Source: Saprospiraceae bacterium (GTDB taxonomy: Bacteria > Bacteroidota > Bacteroidia > Chitinophagales > Saprospiraceae). Taken from it: 64,000 nt of DNA. Location of the stretch: positions 62,001-126,000 of the forward strand of contig JAHDIN010000003.1 in the NCBI GenBank assembly GCA_020630775.1, written 5' to 3'. Shown one piece after another: positions 56,095 through 64,000 of this stretch; position 1 is the stretch's first letter; every line of letters starts with the position of its first letter. A program made the position numbers and the translations under genes. The notes below the pieces were generated by a model. That model had not been told where the DNA came from and made no database searches. It saw only the letters and a list, made by a program, of their open reading frames with translations.

Positions 56095-56125
56095 TGAAGT
56101 TGAAGCTTAAGTTGAAGCTGAAATT
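56095..56125. repeat. GAAGTT-type repeat/hairpin between convergent prfB and TonB receptor gene
   Basis: GAAGTTGAAGCTTAAGTTGAAGCTGAAA resembles the repeat at 53976-54013. GAAGCTGAAA and TTTTAGCTTC can pair with the following bases into a hairpin. It may be a shared terminator or a dispersed small repeat. Confidence 0.4.
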
Positions 56126-58600
56126 TTAGCTTCTAAAACTTACCGTTATATAAAAATTACGGCCTTCCGATGGTATAATGCCAGGGCCAGGATATCCTGT
56201 AGCACGTCTTGTAAAGTAGCTGTGATCAAACAAGTTGTTTATTCCGGTTTTAATGCCGATCTTTTTGAAGTTATAACCCAATGTCCAGTCAGCAATTTGA
56301 TAAGCTGGAATCTCACCAATGATCCCACTTCGGGCACTAAAGTCAGGAGCAGCTCTCGAGTTTTGGACATCTGTATATTGTTCTGATAAATAAGTAAATT
56401 GAAGTTGGGTGTTGAAATTTTTAAAGCGAAAACCAATGCCAGATTTGATGTTTACAGACGGAATAAATTCTACTTTTTTACCTACGACATTGTTTTCCTC
56501 AGATTTTAGGTACTCGGAATAAGTGAAAGCAGCATTGACGAAAATATTCAAATCGAATGTTCTTTCATCTCCCTGGAGTGCCCGTCCTAAGTTTAAATTT
56601 ATGAGTGATTCCGTGCCTGTGATCATTGCTTGTCCAATATTCTTACGCACGCGATTAGCGCGGTTGTCTAAGATGATACCTATTCTGTCATTGTATAATA
56701 GGCCATATAATGTGGTATTGTATGAAAATACTTTTCCAAGTCGACCTCTAACTGTAAAATCTGCAGTCCAACCATTTTCATCATTGATGTCAGGGTCTAC
56801 AATAAAGGTAGGGTTGACCACTCGGATGTCACTAAAGGTTACAGATCTATAGTTTTGAGAAATGTTGAAAATATATTGTAATGCATCACTAGTGCTGTAG
56901 TTTATCCCTATTCCCGCTAAGGCAAATGTTCGGGTGAGTTGACGGTTGTCACTCAATTCTTGATTGTTGATAGGATTGCCAGCATTATCGAATACGACTC
57001 GATTGTAATTGCCTTTGGATTCTGTTTTTATATGTTCTATACGGATCCCTGGCGTAACAGATAATTTTTCATTTATATAGAAAATGTTTTCTGAGAATAA
57101 TGCAAGATTGAAATTGGGGAATTCAAAATTTGATTGATTGGGGTAGTCGCTGAAAGTATCACTTAGTAAATTGAAGTTGGCATCATTCGATAAAGAACCA
57201 GGACCTTGTAATGCGGTATTACTTGAGCGGAAGATTTTACTTCCTATTAGAAATACAGAACGCTTATCTTTTATTTGATAGCGATTGAGATAGCGGATTT
57301 CTGCGCCTATGTTTTTAAAATTACCAATGATTAGATCTCTTGGTGTGATGTATTGGCCATTTGTTGTTTGCTCGTCTAGTGCTGTGATAGGATTTTCGTT
57401 AAGTGCAATAGGATTGCCTCTAAAGCCCAACGATTTCCTTGAGGCACTTAAGCCGAATATATTAATGTTAAACGCCGATGTGTTATTAAGTGCATGGTCG
57501 ATTTTGACGTTGAATAAATTCCAGTTGACATCAAACCAGTTTCGGTCTCTTGTACTCTGCCTTGGATTTTCTTTGAACTGTTGGTCCGTTAATCCTCCTG
57601 CTTGCTTAGCTAAGTAATTGAAATTTGTCCATTCGAATGTAGCCTTGGTTTTATCTGAGAATTGATAAGCGACAGAAGTGTAAAGGTTGTTTAGTTCGTA
57701 CTCTGAATTGGCTCTAAAGCCATCACCTTTTCTGAAGTTATAGTAAATGTTTGCCGTTAGTTTTCCTTTATTTATGCCAAAAGAATTAAAGGAATTTAAA
57801 GTGTTGAAGCTCCCATATGTTTGGTTTGAGATAATCTCTGTCTTTTTAAAAGACGGTATTTTTCTTAATCTAAAATCTATTAAGCCCCCAAATTGAGTAC
57901 CGTATTGTAAGGAGCTTGCTCCTCTTAAAATTCTTATTTCTTCAATCGCCTCAGATGGGGGAGTGTAATAATTTTCTGGATAACCTAAGACATCCGCGCT
58001 TATGTCATAACCATTTTGTCTGGTGTTAAAATTTGAAGTACGATTGGGATCAAGACCTCGACCACCAATATTAAGTTGTAGACCACCGTCATTGCCTTCA
58101 TAGATGTTAAGTCCAGAAACTTGAGCATATACTTGCCTGCCATTATTGAGGGCTAGATTGCCTTTGACTTTATCCATAACAATAACTTCAGACTTTTTAC
58201 CTGCGAATATGGAAGTGCCTTCAACATCATTGAGAGGTTTAATAGCAAATAATTCTTCTCGATGTGCTGCGATTTCTATGGTGCCCATTTCTAAGTTTAA
58301 GGGCTCTAACGCAATGGTAATAAAAGAGTCTCTTATGGCATTTATTTCTACGAATAAGGTTTTGAAGTTTTCATTAAAGAAGGTGAAATGTTGTCTCCCA
58401 GATTCAATTTTTTCGAATTTGAAGTATCCCTCAACATTGGAGCTGCTCAAGGTTGATTTTTGATGATTAAAAATTTCTACTCCCGGTAATGCATGACCTG
58501 TTTCACTTGATTGTATAATGCCTTCAATTTTTACTTGACTAAAAATTGAATGGATCAAGAATAAAGCTAGAACTGTTAATATGAATCGAAAGCTATTCAT
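56126..58600 (-). CDS. TonB-dependent outer-membrane receptor (FecA-like)
   Basis: 824 residues. Signal peptide (about 21 residues), a carboxypeptidase-regulatory-like domain (about 22-105), a plug domain (about 130-240; KVKGNLALNNGRQVYAQVSGLNIYEG and EEIRILRGASSLQYGTQFGGLIDF) and a 22-strand barrel ending in FYITVSFRS. Architecture is FecA/iron-siderophore-like. The start overlaps the stop of the carboxylase-like gene by eight bases (ATGAATAG), so it is the last gene of the four-gene operon. The ligand is inferred to be metal-related from the imelysin neighbour. Confidence 0.94.
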   Translation of the reverse strand: MNSFRFILTVLALFLIHSIFSQVKIEGIIQSSETGHALPGVEIFNHQKSTLSSSNVEGYFKFEKIESGRQHFTFFNENFKTLFVEINAIRDSFITIALEPLNLEMGTIEIAAHREELFAIKPLNDVEGTSIFAGKKSEVIVMDKVKGNLALNNGRQVYAQVSGLNIYEGNDGGLQLNIGGRGLDPNRTSNFNTRQNGYDISADVLGYPENYYTPPSEAIEEIRILRGASSLQYGTQFGGLIDFRLRKIPSFKKTEIISNQTYGSFNTLNSFNSFGINKGKLTANIYYNFRKGDGFRANSEYELNNLYTSVAYQFSDKTKATFEWTNFNYLAKQAGGLTDQQFKENPRQSTRDRNWFDVNWNLFNVKIDHALNNTSAFNINIFGLSASRKSLGFRGNPIALNENPITALDEQTTNGQYITPRDLIIGNFKNIGAEIRYLNRYQIKDKRSVFLIGSKIFRSSNTALQGPGSLSNDANFNLLSDTFSDYPNQSNFEFPNFNLALFSENIFYINEKLSVTPGIRIEHIKTESKGNYNRVVFDNAGNPINNQELSDNRQLTRTFALAGIGINYSTSDALQYIFNISQNYRSVTFSDIRVVNPTFIVDPDINDENGWTADFTVRGRLGKVFSYNTTLYGLLYNDRIGIILDNRANRVRKNIGQAMITGTESLINLNLGRALQGDERTFDLNIFVNAAFTYSEYLKSEENNVVGKKVEFIPSVNIKSGIGFRFKNFNTQLQFTYLSEQYTDVQNSRAAPDFSARSGIIGEIPAYQIADWTLGYNFKKIGIKTGINNLFDHSYFTRRATGYPGPGIIPSEGRNFYITVSFRS

Positions 58601-59960
58601 TGAAGGGGAGTATAAAGTTTTTTGGTTTAATTGAGTTTTTTACTTTCAACAAATCAACATTGGGATCAATGTATTGTTGGCTTGGACGACCATTCAATGC
58701 TACATAACTATCTACGTAAACTTCAACATGTTCATGTCCCTGAGATTCAAAGTGTCTACCTAAAAAATGTGCATACTCAATAATGAAGTCTGGTTGTGTG
58801 GCCATTTGCTTTTCTTGAAATGTAGTTAGGAAATCGTCATTTTGAACATAAAATCTTTTTCCAGTTTCACCATTAACAATTTTAAATTGGGCGTCTCCTG
58901 CCTTTTCCATCAGCATGACACGCCATGAAAAGCGATAGCCCTCCTCTGTCCAAAATACATTTCCTGGATACAACAAATAACGCCAAGGAAATAAAAGTTG
59001 GATAATTATGACAATACATAATACAGGCTTTGAATATTTAAATCGACGTCTCTTAAAGTAGGCGACACCATTTTTAAATGGATCTATGGCTATTTTAAAA
59101 AGCCTTGAGAATGCAGTGATTATTTTTTCATGTAATGAATCATCAAAAAAAATAAGCGTACTGATGATCATAATAAATGGAAACATACCTATCGGAAAAA
59201 GGAACCGGGTAAGAACATGAAAAAATAAAACGAAGAGGAATGCAATCGGCCTAGTTTTGCGCCACATTAAAAAGAAGACGATAAAAATATCATAAGCGGC
59301 ACCACCCCAACTAAATAAATAATGAACCCACGTGTCATTAAGTAAGCTACCAATCAAAGGCAGATGGGTTTTGCTTGATAACCAAATGCCTAATGGCAGT
59401 GCTTCTACCATCCAATCATAATTGAGTTTGGCTAATCCTGCATAGATATAGACGATGCTCAATATAATCTTCAAAACGTTGATATGCCATTTGTCGATAT
59501 ATTCTGATCTTAATTCGACGTTTTTGTAGGCATCTAAAGAAAAATAACAGTGGGCAGGTAGCCATATAAGCATGAAGGATATAACTGAAATAAAATAATA
59601 GTGATTTAAATAAGTCGTCTTATCCATCAACTCTATGTATACAAAAGTCAAAAAGAAGCTGGTGGTTGCTAGTGAATATTTATATCCAATAGCTATACAC
59701 AATGCTGAAAGTCCACATACGATAAATAAAAGATAGGTCCATACTCCAGGGACCTGAATAAAGTCAAAACCTAAATAATGAAAGTGAAACTTTGGTTCTA
59801 TATACAATGATTCAATCCAGCCATGATACCAAAATCGAATTAACGAATAGACCATCATGAAGCCAAATAAAATACGAAAGACTGCCAATGGAGCAGCCTT
59901 TGTTCTATCATTTGAAAAAATACCTTGTATTATCTTTTGAAAATTAATCGCCATCTGCAT
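58593..59960 (-). CDS. Vitamin K-dependent gamma-carboxylase homologue (HTTM domain, full length)
   Basis: 455 residues; ATG 59960 (or 59954) overlaps the imelysin gene end by about 11-17 bases. An HTTM-type membrane region (about 20-330) is followed by a soluble C-terminal part. Two stretches match gamma-glutamyl carboxylase: DKTTYLNHYY with His120 and YAGLAKLNYDW with Lys178, the counterpart of the catalytic base lysine. Their 58-residue spacing equals that of human His160 and Lys218, as I recall those numbers. The C-terminal part (RFSWRVMLMEKAG, YIDPNVDLL) also looks family-like, so this is more than an HTTM fragment. The family uses reduced vitamin K to carboxylate glutamate; substrate here unknown. 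Confidence 0.83.
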   Translation of the reverse strand: MQMAINFQKIIQGIFSNDRTKAAPLAVFRILFGFMMVYSLIRFWYHGWIESLYIEPKFHFHYLGFDFIQVPGVWTYLLFIVCGLSALCIAIGYKYSLATTSFFLTFVYIELMDKTTYLNHYYFISVISFMLIWLPAHCYFSLDAYKNVELRSEYIDKWHINVLKIILSIVYIYAGLAKLNYDWMVEALPLGIWLSSKTHLPLIGSLLNDTWVHYLFSWGGAAYDIFIVFFLMWRKTRPIAFLFVLFFHVLTRFLFPIGMFPFIMIISTLIFFDDSLHEKIITAFSRLFKIAIDPFKNGVAYFKRRRFKYSKPVLCIVIIIQLLFPWRYLLYPGNVFWTEEGYRFSWRVMLMEKAGDAQFKIVNGETGKRFYVQNDDFLTTFQEKQMATQPDFIIEYAHFLGRHFESQGHEHVEVYVDSYVALNGRPSQQYIDPNVDLLKVKNSIKPKNFILPFNE

Positions 59961-61053
59961 CGACGAAATCTACTTGGATACTTAGTGCTTGCAACATATC
60001 TACTTTAAGCAGAATAACCGCTTTTTGTAATTCATCGTAAGCTTCAAGCATTTTTGAATTGTCAAGTTCTACTTGATTTTTAAAACTATCATCTAAGGCA
60101 TTGATTTTTGTTCGCGCCACATCCCATTGAGATACGATTCTTGAAGATATGTTGGGTGTGTTATTTATATCGGTGATATAGTCTGTATAGTCCATTAGAC
60201 TTGGTCCGTTTACGGAACTGTCATGACTTTCACCTTTGAAAAAGCGTTCTACAGTTTCTAACCCCTCTAAGCAAAGTATTTTAGAAAATTGTGAAGAGTA
60301 GGGGGCTTCAACAGACTGACTTATCAGAGATCCTGAAAATACTCCAGCAGGAATGCCAATTTTACCTGCTCTCAAAAACCTCTCGTAATAAAAAATAAGA
60401 TCATTCACCATTTTGTCTACTGAGGCAGTCGCAGATGATCCGTTATTAGATATAAAATTATCTCTATAGCTATTTTCCCAATCAGTGAAGACAATATCTG
60501 TTAATGTATTAAGCCTTAGTATTAGCTCTATGAGGTATGTCTTATATTCATTATCTTTTAATACATCAATGATTTCTTGATCGGTATCGGCTAAACCATA
60601 TAATAGGTAGTCTAAAGCAGGAAAACCTTGAGCATCAAAATTTGATGGCAGCTCTAGATTGTATGTGCCGTTTTGAATATTCTCTTGAATCAATGACGCA
60701 TCTATTGGATAGATATTTGTATAATTTCTGAATCCTATTTCTTCTGCTTTCCCAATTTCAAACATTGATACTTTTTGCCAAGAAGCATAAGCTTCGAGAT
60801 ATTTATTCCTTAAATCAACCAATTCATTTATTGCTGGATTATTATAAAAAGTATTTCCAGCTTCAAGAAGAAGCTCCAGAGATCTACGGTACTCTTCATA
60901 AGATGGAATTATGATTTGGTCGGCCCAAAATTCTAGCATGCCCTTTCTGTCAAAATCATCTGCTAGTGGAGAAGGCCCTTCTCCTTCGTCAGAACATGAA
61001 GAGAAGCTAATTAGTATTGATAATGCTATAATTGAAGTTAAGTATCTCAACAT
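59944..61053 (-). CDS. Imelysin-like (M75/EfeO-related) lipoprotein
   Basis: 369 residues. Lipobox ISFSSCSDE gives lipidated Cys20. The long helical protein has two repeat-like halves with imelysin patterns: LRNKYLEAYASWQKVSMFEIG, FRNYTNIYPID, AQGFPALDYLLYG and GLETVERFFKG. The signature GxHxxE of imelysins is GFPALD here (Pro145, Asp148), so peptidase or metal function via that site is doubtful. Family members are linked to iron uptake. It lies 14 bases after the DUF4856 gene and overlaps the carboxylase-like gene. Confidence 0.85.
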   Translation of the reverse strand: MLRYLTSIIALSILISFSSCSDEGEGPSPLADDFDRKGMLEFWADQIIIPSYEEYRRSLELLLEAGNTFYNNPAINELVDLRNKYLEAYASWQKVSMFEIGKAEEIGFRNYTNIYPIDASLIQENIQNGTYNLELPSNFDAQGFPALDYLLYGLADTDQEIIDVLKDNEYKTYLIELILRLNTLTDIVFTDWENSYRDNFISNNGSSATASVDKMVNDLIFYYERFLRAGKIGIPAGVFSGSLISQSVEAPYSSQFSKILCLEGLETVERFFKGESHDSSVNGPSLMDYTDYITDINNTPNISSRIVSQWDVARTKINALDDSFKNQVELDNSKMLEAYDELQKAVILLKVDMLQALSIQVDFVDADGD

Positions 61054-61067
61054 TGTATCAATTTATT

Positions 61068-62282
61068 TTATTCAGCAGCTTGTTCTATAGTGAAGCTAAA
61101 TTTGTTGGCTATAGCCTCAGATATTGCATTTAAAGTTTCGACTTCAACATCCCAAAATCCATTACCTTCAGTCAACATGTTTAAGAAATTATCTACTTCT
61201 TCTCTTGAGAAGTATGACTCGTTACTGTAAGCTTTTCGGCAAAACCTTAAGCTGTATATAAACCCAAAACCTTCTGATAAATCATGAAAGGCGGTTCCAG
61301 TTAATCCGTTTTCAAATGCCCTTTTACCTTGCTGCAGATAGTAAACTGCTCTAACACCTATAACCGTAGCAATTTTCTCTTTTATAATTTCTGCTTGTTC
61401 ATCTCTAGTATCGTAATCACCAGCAACAATAGCTGCTCGGCCCAGTTTAAATGCTTCAAATACATCTTGACTGATACCTGTAAAGTCAGAATCGTTATCG
61501 ACTCTAGCTAAATATTTATTTAAGAATGAATCGCTATTGCCAATAGCATCAACAGGGTTTGAACCGGCTGAAGCTGCTCCGAAGAGGTAGCCATAAGCTT
61601 CATCCCATTTATGCTCCATCGTTGTGTAATTTTGGCCTTCTTCCAAAATGCCATTGTCATTATTTGAGATATTATGGCCTTCGTCGAGAACCGATGTGCT
61701 CAAGTAATTATTGACCATTTGATCTATCATTAAGGCTCCGATAAGTGATTTGTTTACAGCTTGATTAAATTCAAGCCCCTTACTATTTACATACCTCGTA
61801 GCACTGCCATCTACAATTTGTCCTGCAATACCCTCGGATGCTAATTGGTTTTCATATGGAAAAACGTCTTTAACTTGAGCTGTTATCCATGCTTCGAAAT
61901 CTGCTCTTATTTGAGCTGTTTCTACTGTATTTGAAGAGAAAAAGTCTTTTGAAGCAGCTACCTTAGATTTGATGCTTTTTGTTGTTTCATTAAGCGCTGG
62001 ATTATTAAATGGACTAGCTTCTTGACCATTCGATTGTTGGTTCGCAAACATTTCTAATAATTGCTCTTCAGTCATTGAGAAATCCATCATAGCACTTATC
62101 AGTTCTTCTGACATTGCAATCCTTATCGATTGACCACCGTAATCGACCGTCGATTGACCGTTTCTTTCAAACGTGTAATCTATTGGATTATCAATCTCTG
62201 TTTCTGGCAAATTATCAGAACAAGAAGTAAAAATGGTTAACCCCGCGGTAACTAGTAAAAGAAGACAAATTATGCGGTTCAT
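61068..62282 (-). CDS. DUF4856 lipoprotein
   Basis: 404 residues. Lipobox IFTSCSDNL (lipidated Cys about residue 21). The body contains YTFERNGQSTVDYGGQSIRIAM, a helical middle, NKYLARVDNDSDFTGI and the ending FHDLSEGFGFIYSLRFCRKA, FLNMLTEGNGFWDVE, all in keeping with DUF4856, a family often found with imelysin-like proteins in Bacteroidota. Its role is unknown. It is the first gene of the leftward operon with imelysin, carboxylase homologue and TonB receptor. A palindrome at 62298-62312 is 15 bases upstream of its ATG. Confidence 0.83.
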   Translation of the reverse strand: MNRIICLLLLVTAGLTIFTSCSDNLPETEIDNPIDYTFERNGQSTVDYGGQSIRIAMSEELISAMMDFSMTEEQLLEMFANQQSNGQEASPFNNPALNETTKSIKSKVAASKDFFSSNTVETAQIRADFEAWITAQVKDVFPYENQLASEGIAGQIVDGSATRYVNSKGLEFNQAVNKSLIGALMIDQMVNNYLSTSVLDEGHNISNNDNGILEEGQNYTTMEHKWDEAYGYLFGAASAGSNPVDAIGNSDSFLNKYLARVDNDSDFTGISQDVFEAFKLGRAAIVAGDYDTRDEQAEIIKEKIATVIGVRAVYYLQQGKRAFENGLTGTAFHDLSEGFGFIYSLRFCRKAYSNESYFSREEVDNFLNMLTEGNGFWDVEVETLNAISEAIANKFSFTIEQAAE

Positions 62283-62297
62283 CGAAGCTATTTTTAT

Positions 62298-62312
62298 TTA
62301 GATTAAGTCTAA
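62298..62312. promoter_or_regulatory. Candidate operator palindrome of the DUF4856/imelysin operon
   Basis: TTAGATTAAGTCTAA has TTAGA/TCTAA half-sites around a 5-base centre, reminiscent of DtxR/IdeR/MntR-type sites but not a consensus match. It lies just downstream of a TAATATTG word (62320-62327, minus strand), one mismatch from TAnnTTTG, so a bound repressor would block the start region. Confidence 0.4.
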
Positions 62313-62516
62313 TTAAGAACAATATTAATACCTATTTCTGAAAATGTGTACTCAAGAATGTTCTTTTTTTGAGCTTTTAGGCGACATCTCTTTTTTTCTA
62401 AATTTTCGAAATCAGCTGATTGATACTAAACAGCTCTTTTGCAATGGATTAGGAATCTATTAACAAGGATGCTGATGGCACTTCCTTAAATTCAGCACAA
62501 CTAATTTTACATTGTC

Positions 62517-63092
62517 ATGATGAAAATTTTGATTGTCATAATGGGATTTTTGAGCCTTTGGAGCTGCCAATCGGATTCAATAAAGGAAAGAGAACAATTC
62601 CTTAACTTAGAAGAAGAGGTGCAATCCTTGGTTAATGATTCATTGAAAAATATATTCCTTTTCAAAATTTGGGATGATGATCAGAATCCACGAAGATTGG
62701 ACCTTGTTGTCAATGAGCAAAGGAATATCAAAGAAATGGATTCGCTCTATCAGCTCAATTTAAAGCGCGTTGATTTATATTTAAATTATTGGGGATATCC
62801 AGAGCCCACAATATTCGGTGAAATTCCAGGCAGTGCCCCCATCACTGTAGTGCACCACGCACCAGATATACCCACAAGAGAGAAGTATTTTCCTGTTTTT
62901 TACAAGGCTTTCAAGGAAGGTAAAATAAGAGGGACAGGATTCACTTTTTATTTACAGAGATGGCATAAGATGAAGTTTGGGAAGAGAGTAGAATTTGATC
63001 GGCCATTTACGGAAGAAGAAGAACTTGAACAATTATACAAAAATCTGGGGTTGGACATATTTACATTAAATATGCAATACGGATTTGATTAG
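62517..63092 (+). CDS. Small lipoprotein, DUF6624-like
   Basis: 191 residues. Lipobox LSLWSCQSD (lipidated Cys about residue 17). The HHAPDIPTREKYFPVFYKAFKEG stretch resembles the HAD....LxxLxxAVxxG pattern of DUF6624, an unassigned family; this is a weak resemblance. The mature part is rich in Glu/Lys and aromatic residues (YLNYWGYPEP, FTFYLQRWHKMKFG). Two ATGs are adjacent at the start (62517 and 62520). It is divergent from the DUF4856 operon with 234 bases between, and has no obvious partner. Confidence 0.7.
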   Translation: MMKILIVIMGFLSLWSCQSDSIKEREQFLNLEEEVQSLVNDSLKNIFLFKIWDDDQNPRRLDLVVNEQRNIKEMDSLYQLNLKRVDLYLNYWGYPEPTIFGEIPGSAPITVVHHAPDIPTREKYFPVFYKAFKEGKIRGTGFTFYLQRWHKMKFGKRVEFDRPFTEEEELEQLYKNLGLDIFTLNMQYGFD

Positions 63093-63255
63093 ACATTAAG
63101 TATCAACAATAAAAAAAAGTCAAGACCATTCGCCAAAGGCGAACAGTCCTGAGCAACGCTATTCTATAACGACTTAATGTTTGATACTTTTGAGCGAGAA
63201 TATAATACACCTAAGTAGTGGGAAATTTTCTAAATCTAACCAATGCATTTTTTAG

Positions 63256-63291
63256 AAGATTTTATTGAATGGCTAAAAACAATAAAATCTT
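63256..63291. repeat. Perfect 12-bp inverted repeat
   Basis: AAGATTTTATTG and CAATAAAATCTT around a 12-nt loop. Only GTTTCCC follows on the + strand, so a terminator role is uncertain. Confidence 0.6.
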
Positions 63292-63456
63292 GTTTCCCGT
63301 GTTCGAATAACGCTGCAAATTCGAATATGCTTTCATACTCGTTTTCCTAATGAGTTGCAGTCATTAATAAAATTTTGGGGAGAAGGTAAACAGCCTTGAT
63401 AAAAAATAGGCTTTGATTGTGTCGTACCTGAGTCGGCCTACTAAAGTTTCAAGAGG

Positions 63457-63464
63457 TATATTTG
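63457..63464 (+). promoter_or_regulatory. Candidate -7 element (TATATTTG) of the glyoxalase-like gene
   Basis: Exact TAnnTTTG match ending nine bases before the ATG at 63474. Confidence 0.45.
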
Positions 63465-63473
63465 AATATAATT

Positions 63474-64000
63474 ATGGCTATGCGTATTGCTCAAAGATTT
63501 ATAGATCATATTGTTTATTGTGTGCCTGATTTAGAAAAGGCCAATGATTTTATTGAAAGCCATCTAGGTGTCCGACCTACAATAGGAGGAAAGCACAATA
63601 ATAAAGGAACAAAAAATTCAATATTGGATTTAGGTTTTGGGTGTTACTTGGAGGTCTTGGCCATTGATTCAGAAAATACATCTGTTAAGGCGCCGAGATG
63701 GATGGGGATTGATTTAATCCAAACATCCCAGGTGACAAGGTGGGCGCTAAAGTCTGATAATTTAGAAAATGATAAAGCGGTGCTTAGGAAGTATAATCCA
63801 GCTTTATCAAATGCTTTTGCTGGTCAAAGAGAAACACCCAGTGGTCAACTTATTAAGTGGGAAATGCTTTTGCCCTTAGCTGAACCCAAAGTAGAATTGC
63901 TTCCTTTTTTTGTTGACTGGTCAAATAGTGATATTCATCCAACAGATAATTTAGATGCTAAATGTCAAATTGAGAAAATTGAATTTCAAATGCAAGCATC
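63474..64000 (+). CDS. Glyoxalase-like domain protein (PF13468-type), 3' end outside window
   Basis: The frame from ATG 63474 (or 63480) is open to the window end, giving about 175 residues. It starts RIAQRFIDHIVYCVPDLEKANDFIESHLGVRPTIGGKH, the mark of the Glyoxalase_3 type of VOC fold, and continues ILDLGFGCYLEVLAIDSE and ETPSGQLIKWEMLLP. It was not listed in the ORF track because no stop is reached. Substrate unknown. Confidence 0.88.
   Translation, partial: MAMRIAQRFIDHIVYCVPDLEKANDFIESHLGVRPTIGGKHNNKGTKNSILDLGFGCYLEVLAIDSENTSVKAPRWMGIDLIQTSQVTRWALKSDNLENDKAVLRKYNPALSNAFAGQRETPSGQLIKWEMLLPLAEPKVELLPFFVDWSNSDIHPTDNLDAKCQIEKIEFQMQA

Larger units (their letters stand above)
63093..63473. other. 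381-base gene-free stretch with several inverted repeats
   Basis: No coding frame is convincing. It contains ACATTAAG...CTTAATGT (63093-63100 / 63173-63180), AAGTATCAA...TTGATACTT (63098-63106 / 63181-63189), a TTCGCC-AAA-GGCGAA hairpin at about 63128-63142, a 12-bp hairpin at 63256-63291, and two copies of TTCGAATA near 63304 and 63321. The first two pairs share bases and cannot both form at once. The glyoxalase promoter lies at the right end. Confidence 0.6.

Overview
The window is 64 kb of an AT-rich chromosome from a member of the Bacteroidota; a Saprospiria- or Cytophagia-like lineage seems most likely, but I cannot fix the order without a search. Supporting signs are the Bacteroidota-type families (DUF3822 next to rsmD, DUF4296, SprB repeats, an OmpA/propeller protein, a menaquinone pathway gene, a long NusB), very weak Shine-Dalgarno sequences, and repeated copies of the Bacteroidota -7 promoter word TAnnTTTG just upstream of start codons. 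I found no rRNA, tRNA, CRISPR array, prophage or insertion sequence. Most of the window is ordinary core genome.

Layout. 1-7.8 kb: the tail of a prolyl oligopeptidase, a DUF937 protein, a membrane-anchored AraC regulator, an M20 dipeptidase / FKBP isomerase / trmD run, and a leftward pyrE / M42 aminopeptidase / UbiA-like run. 7.8-16.4 kb: NUDIX, nusB, an OmpA-like secreted protein, guaA, a PBP-like lipoprotein, trmH, an MmcQ-like protein, a FAD oxidoreductase and menA. 16.5-29.3 kb: a DUF697/SHOCT protein, tsaD, DUF3822-rsmD, argS, glnS, a flippase, an enoyl-CoA hydratase, small NTF2-like proteins, a lipocalin-like lipoprotein and the propeller/SprB/OmpA protein. 29.5-39.6 kb is a signalling block: an unknown helical protein, rluF, a LuxR-type response regulator, two TPR-sensor HisKA_2-type histidine kinases (one with a ruined ATP site), a SixA-like phosphatase, a DUF4296 lipoprotein and a PhoB/PhoR-like pair. 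39.6-56.1 kb: an M23 peptidase, folP, a 1623-residue TamB-like protein, aroC, mutS2, VOC, DUF1801, ndk, a DHH phosphoesterase, an FKBP lipoprotein, and prfB with its programmed +1 frameshift. 56.1-62.3 kb is a four-gene leftward operon: DUF4856 lipoprotein, imelysin-like lipoprotein, a full-length vitamin-K-dependent gamma-carboxylase homologue, and a TonB-dependent receptor. The window ends with a small lipoprotein, a structured 381-base gene-free stretch and the start of a glyoxalase-like gene.

Most interesting candidates: (1) the carboxylase/imelysin/DUF4856/TonB operon, which keeps the signature residues of gamma-glutamyl carboxylase and has a palindrome just ahead of its first gene; (2) the kinase/pseudokinase pair sharing one response regulator; (3) the prfB frameshift that relies on an internal Shine-Dalgarno sequence in a lineage that hardly uses them for initiation; (4) TAnnTTTG boxes placed so close to start codons that several mRNAs (guaA, mutS2, the DHH gene) would be leaderless. 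Coordinates below use my preferred starts; several ORF-track starts are upstream TTG codons that I moved to the next ATG. All family assignments are from reading the protein, not from a database search.
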